Source: Cunninghamia lanceolata (lineage: Eukaryota; Streptophyta; Pinopsida; Cupressales; Cupressaceae). From it: a DNA stretch of 64,000 nt. Positions 12,717 to 23,499 of this stretch are shown in pieces. Each line of letters starts with the position of its first letter. Position 1 is the first letter of the stretch. The stretch is from assembly GCA_027924645.1 (NCBI GenBank), contig BSBN01000763.1, positions 2,852,001 to 2,916,000 of the forward strand, given 5' to 3'. Both the position numbers and the translations under genes were made by a program. The notes beneath the pieces are model-generated. The model saw only the letters and a program-made list of their open reading frames with translations. It did no database searches and was not told the DNA's origin.

Positions 12717-13020
12717 GGATAATTGACAGTGGATGATCTCATCATATGACAGGTGATAAGAGTAAGTTTGTAAGTATGGAAAGGTATGAAGGTGGAGTTG
12801 TGAAGTTTGCAGACAATTCAGCTAGTAGAATCCATGGTAGAGGATCTATCTCTCTTGATGTTAAAAACAACACTAATGATGTTTTGTATGTAGAAGGGTT
12901 GAAGCATAATCTTCTCAGTGTTGGATAGTTGGTTGACAAGGGATATGATCTCTGATTCAAGGATGGTAAATGCAAAATTTTGGAAAGCTCTGGAACTGAG
13001 ATTGCATCTGGTACATAGAG
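12709..13020 (+). pseudogene. Copia B aspartic protease region
   Basis: It continues gag in the same frame. The protease active-site motif DEWIIDSG is intact (near 12709-12735) and is followed by a TGA where Cys or Trp is expected, then SHHMTGDKSKF. Downstream landmarks are HGRGSISLDVKNNTNDVLYVEGLKHNLLSVG and FKDGKC, the usual link toward integrase. It would have cleaved the polyprotein. At least three premature stops (near 12734, 12926, 12953) inactivate it. Confidence 0.85.
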
Positions 13021-14025
13021 TAGAGGTAACATCTTTCATTTAAGTGGTACTGGTAAAAGTTACTTGATTGCTTAGATTGATCAGAATTGGTTATGGCATA
13101 GGAGAATGTGTCATGTAAACTTTGACAACATTGTCTAGATAAGTGCCACTCGGGCTGTAAGAGATCTTCCAAAGCTTATAAAACCTACTAATAGCATGTG
13201 TAAGGATTTTCAGTTGGGCAAATAGAGAAGAACTACACTCAAGAGTAAAGAACAATCTTCAAGTGGATTGTTGGAACTTGTGCACACTTATTTGTGTGGT
13301 CCTGCTAGGGTTAGGAGTTTGCAAGGAGACGGATACTTTATGTTGCTGATTGATGATCACTCCCAGATGATGTGGGTAACTTTCTTGAGAGAGAAATTAG
13401 AGGCTCTTGACAATTTAAAGTGTTTAAGTCTAGGGTGGAGAATGAGATTGGTGTGAAGATAAAGTGTCTGAGATCTGACAGACGTGGAGAGTTTACCTCT
13501 GGTGAGTTTAATGCATTTTGTGAAAAGCATGGAATAAGAAGATAGTTGTCTACTCCTAGGACTCCTTAGCAGAATGGAGTTGTGAAAAGGAAGAACCAGA
13601 CTATTCAAGAGGCTACTAGAACCATGATGATGGAAGCAAATTTTCCACATGTCTATTGGAGAGACGCTATAAGTACTGTTGTCTACACTCTTAACCGAGT
13701 GCAGATCAAAGGTAATTCTAGTAAAACACCTTATGAACTATGGTTTGGTAATGCTCCTTCTGTGAAATATTTCAGAGTTTTTAGTAGTAAATGCTATATC
13801 AAAAGAGATGAAGATCTAGGCAAGTTTGATGCAAGATGTGATGAAGGAATGTTTCTATGTTATTCTAATCAAAGTAAGGCATACTGGTGCTTTAACAAGA
13901 GATTGAAAAAAATTGTTGAAAGTGCTAATGTCAAGGTTGATGAAAGCAAGGAGAGACTTTCAAGGTTTTGTGGATATGAATCAGATAATCAAAATGAAAG
14001 TCCAAATGAAGGAAAGCAAGTTTAG
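13021..14025 (+). pseudogene. Copia B integrase
   Basis: The zinc-binding N-terminus survives in part (WLWHRRMCHVNFDNI, then C..C spacing near SMCKDFQLGK). The catalytic core shows HTYLCGPARVRSLQGDGYFMLLIDD, where the usual first-Asp block DLCGP has lost its Asp (D to Y). It continues with RSDRRGEFTSGEFNAFCEKHGI and LSTPRTP.QNGVVKRKNQT, where the usual glutamate position carries lysine (VVKRKN for VVERKN). A one-base loss near 13422 shifts the frame. The C-terminal part (YELWFGNAPSVKYFRVFSSKCYI) is well preserved. Confidence 0.88.
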
Positions 14026-15033
14026 TTTACTCTGAAGAATCCAATGACTCAAGAAGTGAATGCAAATGTTGAGGAACAAGTTCAAGAATCAGAAGTTGAA
14101 GAAAATTCCAAAACTCTTAGGTATGTAAGGTTGAATCGTTCTAAAAATTAGATCATAGGAGATAAAAATAAAGGTGTTCAAACTAGAAGAAGAATTGCTG
14201 AAGAACAAGAGGAGTATTGTCTAATTTCAAAGATTGAACCAAAATTAGTGAATGAATCTTGTAATGATGAAAGTTGGGTAAAAGAAATGGAAGAAGAATT
14301 AATACAAATTGAAAAGAATCATACTTGGGATCTTGTTCCTAGACCTGAAAACAAAAATGTAATTCAAACTAAATGGGTCTTCTAGAATAAATTGAATGAA
14401 GATGGTGAAGTTGTGAGAAACAAAGAAAGATTGGTGTGCAAAGGTTACTCTCAGGTAGAGGGAATTGATTTTGAAGAAACTTTTGCTCTGGTGGCAAGAA
14501 TTGAAGCAGTCAAATTATTTCTTGCCTTTGCTGCTAACAAAGATTTCAAAGTCTACCAGATGGATGTCAAGTCAACATTCCTGAATGGAGAGTTGGATGA
14601 GAAGTCTACATTGATCAACCAGAAGGATTCTAGTTGTCTGATCAAGAAGATAAGGTTTGCAGATTGAAGAAAGCATTGTATGGACTTAAACAAGCCCCAA
14701 GAGCCTGGTATGCAAGATTAGATAAGTATCTACTAAAGTTAGGCTTTAACAAAGGCACTGCTGACAATAATCTTTATTTCAAAATTGATCATGAACACAT
14801 CCTAATTGTTGAGGTATTTGTTAATGACATCATCTTTGGTGGAAATGAGAGTATGTGTAAAAAATTTGCTGATCAGACGCAAAGTGAATTTGAGATGTCC
14901 ATGCTTGGTGAAATGAATTTCTTCTTAGGTATGCAAATCATTTAGTCAGAAAAAGGCATCTTCATATCTCATTCTAAGTATGTGAAAGAGTTGTTGAAAA
15001 AGTTTGGAATGTAGGATTCAAAACCAGTGAGTA
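14026..15033 (+). pseudogene. Copia B reverse transcriptase, first part
   Basis: The characteristic order is legible: [88 protein letters not shown], and VEVFVNDIIFGGN. The last is the catalytic YVDD box, here FVND, so one catalytic Asp is Asn. A one-base deletion near 14611 shifts frame between GELDE and the [12 protein letters not shown] block. The domain is cut at 15033 by the gypsy insertion, in the KPVS / TPM motif, and resumes at 28946. Confidence 0.9.
15029..15033 (+). other. Left target-site duplication of nested gypsy element
   Basis: GAGTA precedes the element and AATTA (28941-28945) follows it. Three of five bases match. Removing the element plus one copy restores the host copia reading KPVS-TPMT without a frame change, which supports these as the degraded 5-base duplication. 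Confidence 0.6.
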
Positions 15034-18000
15034 TGTTAAGTCTCAAAAATGCAAGTTTATAGACCACAAGAGGGTGCCAGTCTCTTGATACATTTTTGGC
15101 CCACAAAATAGGGCTTATGCAATTGAAACTCCCTACTCTTTAGGCTCTACCAAGCCTAGGTGGGTGTACCTGAATGATAAGACAGATTTGAAAGTATAAA
15201 TGGATTCTAATTTGGGCAATCTACTCACTATGGCACACAGGTGTGAAGTAGATATAGAGATTACTAATTAAAATTCCTAATGAGAGTGCTTGAATTATCA
15301 AGAGTGTGGATTGGATTTGTACAAAATGTCCTAAAATTGATCAGTACCTAATCTATTGGGTGAATGGAGTCAAGATGTGAATGATGATTTTGGAGATAGG
15401 CTTATGTAAGATGGTTAGATTTACTTTTTAGCTTAACTCAGATAGTTGGGCACTTTTAAATGTCTACACCTTATGCAAACGTGCAAGTATATCAGTTATC
15501 TAGACTCTTCTTAACGATCCTAGTGATATCCCCTTATGTTACTATCAAATTGCGAAAGGGTTTAATTCAGATTTGAATGGGAACCAATTAAGACAACATA
15601 TTCAAAAGGATTTTAATCCAAATAGGAACCTATCAAACTTGTTTTGCTTAAAAGGAATTTTAATTCTTCTATACACAAAAACCGATCACAATATCACACA
15701 ACTACAACAAATGTGTATTGACAAATTAAATGTATTCTCACATACTTAATTTAAATAACATAAACAACCACTCTGAAGACAACCAAATAACATATGAGCA
15801 TATGAATTCACGCAATTGTTGAACAATTGAAAGAAAATCGATAATTATGCATAACCTTCTCCATTATATTTATCTTCAAATAATACGCATTATAACATTA
15901 GTTTCTGATATGAGATGGATGGGCCAAATGAGTGCAATCTATCTTCTTACTAATGCCTCACCTAAATGAAAATAATCTTAATTCTTCGGGTCTTGGTCTC
16001 TCTTACATATATATGAGAGGCAACAAGCTACAGACCCGTTACAAAGGTCATGTCGTTTGATAACTAAACATAACTAAAAACAAAATACTGCATTAAATGA
16101 ATACACCAACCCATTAATCTCAAGCAGGAGCTCATAACAACCTAAGATATGTTCAAAGCTTCTTCTTTATGATAGGGCACCCATTATGATGCCATCTAAT
16201 TCTCTTCATTCTGATGTTTGTCCTACTGCATAATTTTGGCTGATAAACAAATTGATTGCAGAAAGGAGATGGATGTATTCTTGTTCAGCATAAGTGTCCA
16301 CGTTGGCAATTACCTTTGTCATATCACATTCTATATACATTATCTTTTCCAACTTCTTATGAGCATTTTGTAAAATGACATCCTTGTTATTAATCTCTCT
16401 TAACACAGCAGTCAGAAGCACAACAAGCTCTTCCTTCCAATCATCATACTCTCGGGGATTCCTAGTGTCATCATGAAGTGTTAGAGTCAAGTCAAAGCAT
16501 TCAAGTTCTTCCTTAAGCTTGTCATGATATCTATTATGTGATTCTACTAACTTGTTATATGTCTGCAATATTTGTCCTTTCAAGGATTCCTTGCCTAGGA
16601 GCTCCTCTTTCTTTTCAACCATTCTCCCCAGTTATGATTCACTTTTCTTCTTGGGTCATTTTCCTTTGCTCTCAGAAATCTTTGTATTTCTGGGGATTAG
16701 TTATGATCATACGGATATCCCAGTAACTTCATCAATGGTTTTACAAAAAACTCTTCAAAATAAAGATAATGAGACCTGCCAAATAGGCTATCCCACAATG
16801 AGGTCCACATTTGTACAGGTTTGAAATCTCCATTTTCAAATGTATCTCTTATCCTTAATTCTTCACTCTAGATTCCTCTACCATGTCCTTCGTACAAAAG
16901 CAAATGCATTAGCAGAGAATAGTGTTTGAATTTAATATATTCACTATTATTTTAATCTTTTCAAGCCCTTGATTTAGGGCATTATCCAAATAACTAGCAT
17001 AATCAAATGGTCTGGCATACTTGCTCTCTATGTCTGTAGCTAAGACCATTGGGGCAATAGACATTAGAGGCAGAACCTCTACCCCTAAAACCTAACCAGC
17101 TAAATAATAAGTGTATCAAAAATATTCCTCAAACAAATCCTCATCAAAAGGAGGGTTTTCACTATCAAAAAATCTCTTAAGTTGGCCCTCTTCACCTCTA
17201 GGCCTATGAATGGCTAATTTCATCATTTGTAGCTGGTATCCATGTGACGGTACTCTATCAAGAGGTCTTTGACTGTGAATTGCAAGTCCAGGGAACACTC
17301 TAACTAAAACACATTAGAAATGAAATCCTTAGAATTAACAAATAGATTAGTCCCACTGTGTGTTTGAATAGTTCTCTTCTTGGGGTCATATTTACTAGAA
17401 AGGGCTCTAAGTAGTTTTACATTAATGAACACATTAGGCACCATGACTCTCCCCAAGTTGAATCTCCATGGGTTGTAGACTGGAGAAAACCTAAATTGTT
17501 TTCTGTAATGGTACATGAAGAGCTCATACCCACGTTACGATGTCCAAATATTTCCTAGACCTTTATGTTTGTCTAATAATTCATCCATTGAGGGATTCAT
17601 TGGACTACTCCTTTTGGGTCTCAGCCTTGACCTGGGGCACTGATCTATCAGGTCTTGATTTAGGGGTCTCTTTTTACTTTTCTATTTTTTAGCTTTGGAT
17701 CTTTCTGTACTTTCCTCCATTGTTTGAATTCTTAAGCCTTTGCAAAAAATATAGTTTCTTAGTTGGTATTGATGTACTTACTTGAGTCTCACCTCTATCA
17801 GGTTTTTTTCTATGTAAGAACTCTAATCCTTTTCTACTTCTGCCCTTAGAGAATATCTTTTAGATTTTGCAACAACTGGTTAATCAATTTGTGGTGTAAC
17901 TTACTTCAATTCTAGTTCATAAATACACCACCCATTTCAGTATTGTCATTAGAGGTGAACATTTATTTTAAATATCCTGATGATGCCTCAAGATATCACA

Positions 18001-18553
18001 TTAATCAGCAATAATCATTATCACCATATCGGTGAGACCATGGTTCTTCTTCCACTGATGAACAACTTTCCTTAGGTCTATCAGCGGGACGCTAGATATC
18101 GTCATCCCAATGCACCTTAATTCCATCAATATATATTATGTATTTGATAATCAATGGTTATATCAGGCCATCGGCGGAATGCAAACATTTATCCCACTGA
18201 TGCCCATGTGTTTCAAGGATGTGCTTGCTCTTGTCAACTCTATCAGTCCATCGGGGAGGATGTTGTATGAGTCAACATGATAGGGTATTGTTAGACCGAT
18301 ATTAGGTAGTGAGCTCTTTTCATCGGGCTATTGGTGGGACTATGATGGGGGTTCCACCGATGAGGCATTGTTAGGCCGATGATACCAATTTAGGAACATA
18401 ATCTTAGATTCATGTAGGTTACAATATGGATCTCGTCACAAATTTTGACAATTTGTAGTGATCATAAAATCAAAGTGTGGCAAATTTCTATGGTATGTGG
18501 AGGATAAGTGGGTGGTGGCTAGTGACAAATGTGAGTTTTTTCAAGTCCTAATA
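15034..18553 (-). repeat. 3' LTR of nested gypsy (left copy)
   Basis: On the plus strand it starts TGTTAAGTCTC and ends GTCCTAATA. Its partner runs TATTAGGTCTC to GTCCTAACA (25423-28940). The ends form the inverted repeat TGTTAGG..CCTAACA. The two copies align along their whole length with point changes and small indels. Both carry the coding-like tract described separately. Confidence 0.9.
16206..17720 (-). pseudogene. LTR-embedded reading frame, left LTR copy
   Basis: This lies inside the LTR and on the element's sense strand. It begins at ATG 17720 (MEESTERSKAKK) and ends at the TGA at 16206. It is read in pieces: a Lys-rich N-terminus with RPLNQDLIDQ, then MYHYRKQFRFSPVYNPWRF and LLRALSSKYDPKKRTIQTH (17304-17516). 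Next come HGYQLQMMKLAIHRPRGEEG and DEDLFEEYF (17116-17298), ARPFDYASYLDNALNQGLEK, and a 138-codon C-terminal block (16206-16622) rich in Glu, Lys and Leu that looks coiled-coil. Frames change about three times. I do not recognise the protein. The matching frame in the other LTR (26594-28109) shows the same segments, so this is a coherent coding region of about 500 codons, not chance. Confidence 0.6.
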
Positions 18554-18736
18554 GCGGCTCTGATTGGGGATGTACCCCTTGTGGGTATAGAAAGAATCCA
18601 AGTCTCTGGAGAAGTAGACCAAATGTTTTATTTATCTGGTATGGAAGTTGAAGTGAATTTAGGAATGGATGAGAAATGGAAGTGGAGTGAAATCCTATAC
18701 TACTGTGCATGGAAAATTTATTTCAAGAGGTTTGTC

Positions 18737-18828
18737 AAGAATTGTCCATGCACTGGCAATTCTTGTTCCTCTTTATGATCTTTAAGAAAAGAAGTTTTTT
18801 AAGAACTGTCCATGTACTGACAATTCTT
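18737..18828. repeat. Tandem pair of short hairpins
   Basis: AAGAATTG..CAATTCTT (18737-18764) with a 12-base loop is repeated 64 bases on as AAGAACTG..CAATTCTT (18801-18828). The pair lies between the end of the gypsy pol and its 3' LTR. It may be an RNA structure near the element's 3' end; no function can be assigned. Confidence 0.5.
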
Positions 18829-18847
18829 GTTCTTCTCCTGTCATGTT

Positions 18848-19931
18848 CTAGAGGTAATATGAATCTTCACCAGCCTTGCCAACAATGACAAATGGTCCTA
18901 ACCATAGAGTTTCAAATTTCCCATGCTTCCCTTTGTCTTGAATCTTGGCATTCCACATGAGAACTATGTCATCTACTTGAAATTTTCTATTTTTAGCTCT
19001 TTTATCATATAGGTACTTCATTTGTAATTGCTTACTTTTATTGTGTTGCTGAGCTTGGTCCCTGACGTCATCAAGTTCCATTAACTCTTCCATCCTCTCC
19101 TCCATAGGTTCAGGAACATCCAAATCTTCTTGCAAGATGAACTTACATACTGGTAATAAATTATGCAAAGGGAGCCTAGCTTAAGTCCCATACACAAGTT
19201 CAAAAGGTGATTTTCCAATGGCTTTCCTCACAATGATTCTATTTGCCCATAAGGCTAGTTTCAAATTGGAATCCCAAGCCTTTTTGTTTTTATCGAGCAT
19301 CCTTTTTATGATCTTTAGGATTCTCTTGTTGCTGGATTCAGCCTGCCCCTTTGTCTGTGGATGATATGGTGAAGAATATGAGATTACTATACCATAGGAT
19401 TGGCAAAATCCCTTAAATTCATTTGATCTAAAACACATCCCATTATCAGTTATAATTCTTGCTGGCACTCTGAATCTGGTGATGATATTTTCTAATAAAA
19501 AGTTTGTTACAATCTTACTAGTTGCTTGTTTGGTAGGTATAGCTTCTACCCATTTTGTGAAGTATTTTGTGGCTACCAATATCAACCTATCCTCCACTAG
19601 ATTTCTCTGCAATCTCTCCTATGAAATCAATCCCCCATTGGTGGAATGGAGCTTCTACTTGCAAAGGTCTTAAAGGCAATGCCCCTTGATACTTTAATTT
19701 CCCAGAAAACTTCTGACTTGCTTCACACTTCCCAGTGTAATAATAGGCATCATTGAAAACTCTAGGACAATAGTAACCTGCCCTTAACACCTTATGTGTA
19801 GTAGTCTTCACCAAGAAATTCCCTCCACACACTCCTTCATGCATTTCCTTCAAAACATGCCTTGCTTGGCTTTCATCTAAGCACAACAATAGAACACCAT
19901 CCTTGTTTTTCCAATAGAGTTCTCCTTTCAT
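18848..19931 (-). pseudogene. Nested gypsy integrase
   Basis: Integrase inserts element cDNA into the host genome. The N-terminal zinc region shows HEGVCGGNF, TTTHKVLRAGYYCP and KCEASQ, with the second Cys of the usual CxxC replaced. The core retains all three acidic residues: Asp in FHQWGIDFIGEI, Asp in ARIITDNGMCF, and Glu in YHPQTKGQAESSNK. The C-terminal part (19168 to 18848) has KFETLWLGPFVIVGKAGEDSYYL, the GPF/Y-type module. Two frame changes (near 19600 and 19175) and few stops break it. No chromodomain follows. Confidence 0.9.
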
Positions 19932-20079
19932 GAATACATATTTTGAAGCCTGTAGTTTAAGTGTCCTCTTTTTGTTATCATCAAATCCTTCAAGACATTT
20001 TATATATGTTTAAGATAATACATGATATTAGTGTACCATGATGTGTGCTCAATACTAGTAATCATGTTATCTTCATTAT

Positions 20080-20643
20080 TCAAATTGCACATCTGGGCAG
20101 TTTCAATATTTGTTTCAGCCATTAATTTAGCAAGATCCTATCCTCTTACTATCTTAGTGATTTGGATCTCTATGTCAAACTCTTGGATCCTATTTATCCA
20201 TCTGCACCTACAGCCTGTTACTTCAGTTTGTACAAACACATCTTTACTACAGCATTAGGCACATAGGCTTATATTTTTGCTCCCACCAAATATGATCTAA
20301 ATGCTTTGACAACTTTTACTAATGCATATCCCTATTTTTCTACAATGTCATTTTTTAATTCTGCATCTTGGAGGGATTGGTTGAAGAATGAAATAGGCTA
20401 CTCATACCCCTCATCATTCTTTTGTAACATCACTGTTGTAATTGTGTGATAAGATGCAAATAAAAAGATCTGGAATGGTTTATTAAAATCAGAGGACTTT
20501 AAGATCAGGGCTTCTTTAATTGATCTTTTGATGGATATGAATGCATCTATGGCCTTAGATGTCCAGTCAATCTTTGTACCCTTCATTAACATCTTTGATA
20601 TTGAATTCACTATCTCGGCAAAGTTTGATATAAACCACCTCAC
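20080..20643 (-). pseudogene. Nested gypsy RT-linked RNase H, catalytically degenerate
   Basis: It follows RT directly (MRWFISNFAEIV..SKMLMKGTKIDW, then FISIKRSIKEALIL). The first catalytic segment, normally with Asp (TDAS), reads FQIFLFASYHTITTVMLQKN, so the Asp is absent. Later blocks SLQDAELKNDIVEK, YALVKVVKAFRSYLVGAK and RWINRIQEFDIEIQ are recognisable with stops. The domain therefore looks vestigial, like a tether. A second RNase H upstream of RT (21620-22232) could supply the activity. Confidence 0.75.
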
Positions 20644-20667
20644 AAAATTAATTTGCCCAAAGAAGGA

Positions 20668-21615
20668 CTAAATGGCTTTAACTGTCTTAGGAGTAGGAAT
20701 CTTATCTATGTCTTCCACTCTTTCTAGATCAACCCTAACTCCGTCCTTGGACACTATATGTCCTAGTAACTTTCCCTCTGTTACTGCAAAATGACACTTT
20801 TTAGGATTCAAGGAAATGCCATATTCCAATGCTCTGACAAATATTTTTTCAAGGTGTACAACATGATCTTCTGCTTTCTTGGAATATGTAGTGAGATCAT
20901 CCTGGTATACCACTATTATTACATTGATTAGATCTACAAAAGCAACATCCATGGCTCTCTGGAAAGTTGCACCTACATTGGTAAGTCCAAACGACATCTT
21001 AACATACACATATGTTCCCCATGATGTGGTGAAGGTTGTTTTGTATTGTTCTGATTCTTTAACCTTCACTTGATTATAACTTGAAAATCCATCCATCATG
21101 GATAATAGTTCACACCCTACGACCCTCTGCAACAAAGCCTCCATGTTTGGGAGTGGGTAGTTTTCCTTAAGAGAAGATACACAGAGCCTTATGTCTCCAT
21201 TTTTCTTTCTGACAAGTACTAAATTAGAAACCCAAGATGAATGTCTGATAGGCTTGATAATACCCCTTTCCCTAAGCTTCATAAGTTCTTCATGCATTTT
21301 GGGGTCTAAGGTAAGATTAATGGGTCTCTATTTTTGTCTAAAAGGCTTCGCATCAAGTTTGAGTGGAATTTCATGTTGGAACAAATCTTCTCTGTATGCT
21401 TTGAGGTCATCATAAGACCAAGCAAAGACATGCTTATACTTCCTTAATAACACAATCAACATCTTTCTAATTGTTGGGCTTATCCTTTTCCCAATGTATA
21501 CCTTTTTTGGTACCAATTCAGTGCCCAAGTTAATTTCCTCAACATCTTCCATTTTTACTAGTGTTTGTTTCATAAGGGCTCGATCATTTCCATCAAACAC
21601 CTTCTCTAATGCCAC
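20668..21615 (-). pseudogene. Nested gypsy reverse transcriptase
   Basis: The lead segment (21615-21328) carries NLGTELVPKKVYIGKRISP and YKHVFAWSYDDLKAY. The RT core (21297-20668) shows LRERGIIKPIRHSSWVSNLV, LVRKKNGDIRLCV, MDGFSSYNQVKVKES, FGLTNVGATFQRAMD, the intact catalytic box VYQDDL, and LNPKKCHFAVTEGKLLGHIV. The 'DFR.LNR' stretch that normally follows RLCV is missing as an in-frame gap of about eight residues. This would disable the first catalytic-Asp neighbourhood less than a stop would, but still disturbs the fold. A frame change links the lead segment and the core near 21310. Confidence 0.9.
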
Positions 21616-22232
21616 AAGTCCCTTAGGAATCTTGTTAGTCTTGAGCTGCCAAATAGAGTTTTCGTACCATCTACTTCCTCCATGAATGCATTAAAATCAA
21701 TTTCTTGAGCCCCATATTGAGCAATGCAATGTAAGAATTTAATTAGATCATTGTCATCATTAAAAACTTGCCAATTATAGATGTTATCTAGGATTGTTGG
21801 TCTGGCTTTGAATTCTACCTCAGTAATGCCTGTCAATGTGATATCATCCCTCTTTAGGGCTACGTTTGCGAGGAAGTCTGTCATTATGTTTTTTGATCTG
21901 TCCACCCAGTTTATAGAGAATGCATCAAATAACTCAATATCATCCCAGACAACATTTCTATATTGTTTTAATCTTTTGTTCTTTGATGAATAATTCCCTT
22001 TGATTTGAGATATAATCAATTCTAAATCCCCATACACAACCAGGCATTTTATTTTGTGTTTTATGGCAATGTTCAACCCTATGAGCAGCGCTTCATATTT
22101 TGTTATGTTGTTGGTACATTCAAATGTTAACAAGAATGAATATTTGAAAGTCTTACTAGTTGGTGAAATAAATAATACCCTTGCTCCATTACCGACCTTA
22201 CTACATGCACCATCAAAGTATATCTTCCACAC
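21606..22232 (-). pseudogene. Extra RNase H (archaeal/plant type) between protease and RT
   Basis: A 208-codon open frame. Residues 1-12 read MWKIYFDGACSK, with the first catalytic Asp in FDG. Then TNNITKYEALLIGLNIAI matches the NN.AEY.AL..GL block, but the catalytic Glu is Lys (codon AAA). CLVVYGDLELIISQIKG holds the third acid, and DRSKNIMTDFLANVAL holds the fourth Asp. This is the RNase H type found in plant host proteins and in Tat-lineage elements. It is distinct from the degenerate RNase H fused to RT. The C-terminal ~70 residues link to the RT lead segment. Only one catalytic residue is lost, by a single G-to-A change. Confidence 0.82.
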
Positions 22233-22445
22233 ACCATACTCATCAAGCTTGGCTTCTTGATGTATAGGATCAGTGTTTTATAGCTCTAGTTGACCTTTTT
22301 CAATTTTAAACGTACTAAGGTATGTATCACAGAAGAAATTTATTTGATTCTGATCAATGCATTCTATGATATTCTCATACCTTGGCTCTCTACAAAGCTT
22401 AACTTCTTTTCCTCCTACTAGTATAGTGGCATAAGATAGATCTAA

Positions 22446-22787
22446 TTAGACATTTCCTTCAATTGTTGCAGTCCATTGTCTAGATAGTAGCATTCCATAA
22501 TATGGTGGGATGTCCACTATAGTGATGTCAATCTTATATACTGCTTCAAGGTATGTGGCTAGCCTTATCTCCACATCCCACATAATGCCCACAACTAGGA
22601 TGGATCTGTTATCCATTGCATAACATTTGCCATATGTATTGTCAACCCACATACCTAACTCCTTCATGACTGCCATTGGCATGATGTTCATAGCTACCCC
22701 TGAATCAATCATACAATTTCTCACTAGTTTGTTTTTTATCAGCAGAGTGGTGTAAAAAGGATCTACCTGAGAGGGATTTTTTGTCAA
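22446..22787 (-). pseudogene. Nested gypsy aspartic protease
   Basis: A 113-codon frame. The active-site region reads LVRNCMIDSGVAMNIMPMAVM, with D-S-G intact, and the second half ends VDIPPYYGMLLSRQW, the ILG-like flap segment. It lies between the gag tail and the extra RNase H. It would process the polyprotein. It is open over its length, but its flanks contain stops (22440, 22790 region). Confidence 0.85.
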
Positions 22788-23499
22788 GGTGTCACCCAGA
22801 TATACTTCAGGAGATCTAGTAGGCTCTTGTTGAACACTATTTATTTTGATTTCAGATCTTTCTTGCTTCTTTTTTTATATATCTAAAATCATCTTGACCA
22901 CTGTATTTCTGTATTGATATATGTTCATCATTTCAAGAAGTGGTACTGATATCTTTACTTGGGATACTACTTGGGCTATGTCAAATGAGGGGGTCATTGT
23001 TTGATCAGAGTTTTCTACTTTGATATGCCCCTTTACTTCAGCTGGTATTTTATCCTGTCTTACTTTGTTCAGGCTTTGGTGGCTCTTTAGGTGCATATTT
23101 CATATTATCTTTATTATGACTTTGATCTTTTACAAACACACTCTTAGGTGTCCCTTGGTCTGCATTAACTATTATGTTTCTCAAATTATAGTTACTTTTT
23201 GTGTGTGCCACTGCAGCCATTGTAAGATCCCTCCTTTCTTCCTCAGTTGGTTTTCCCCATTGGTTATGTGGTGTCACATTATGATTATAAACAGTTTCCT
23301 CATAATTCTCCTTTTGGTATGAAAATACCTCTTGTCTTCCCATATTAATGTTATATATTTGATTTCCCTACATCATATTCATATCCATCTTCTTCTGTGG
23401 ATGAATATTCTTCATCAATCTAGTGAGGTCTGATTGCTAGCATATTTATGGCATGGTTATCTCTTTCCTAACCATAAGATGTTTCCTCTTCCTGTACTG

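Noticed and set aside
18458..18778. 106-codon plus-strand frame
   Set aside because: It straddles the LTR boundary at 18553 and has no motif; antisense to the gypsy element.
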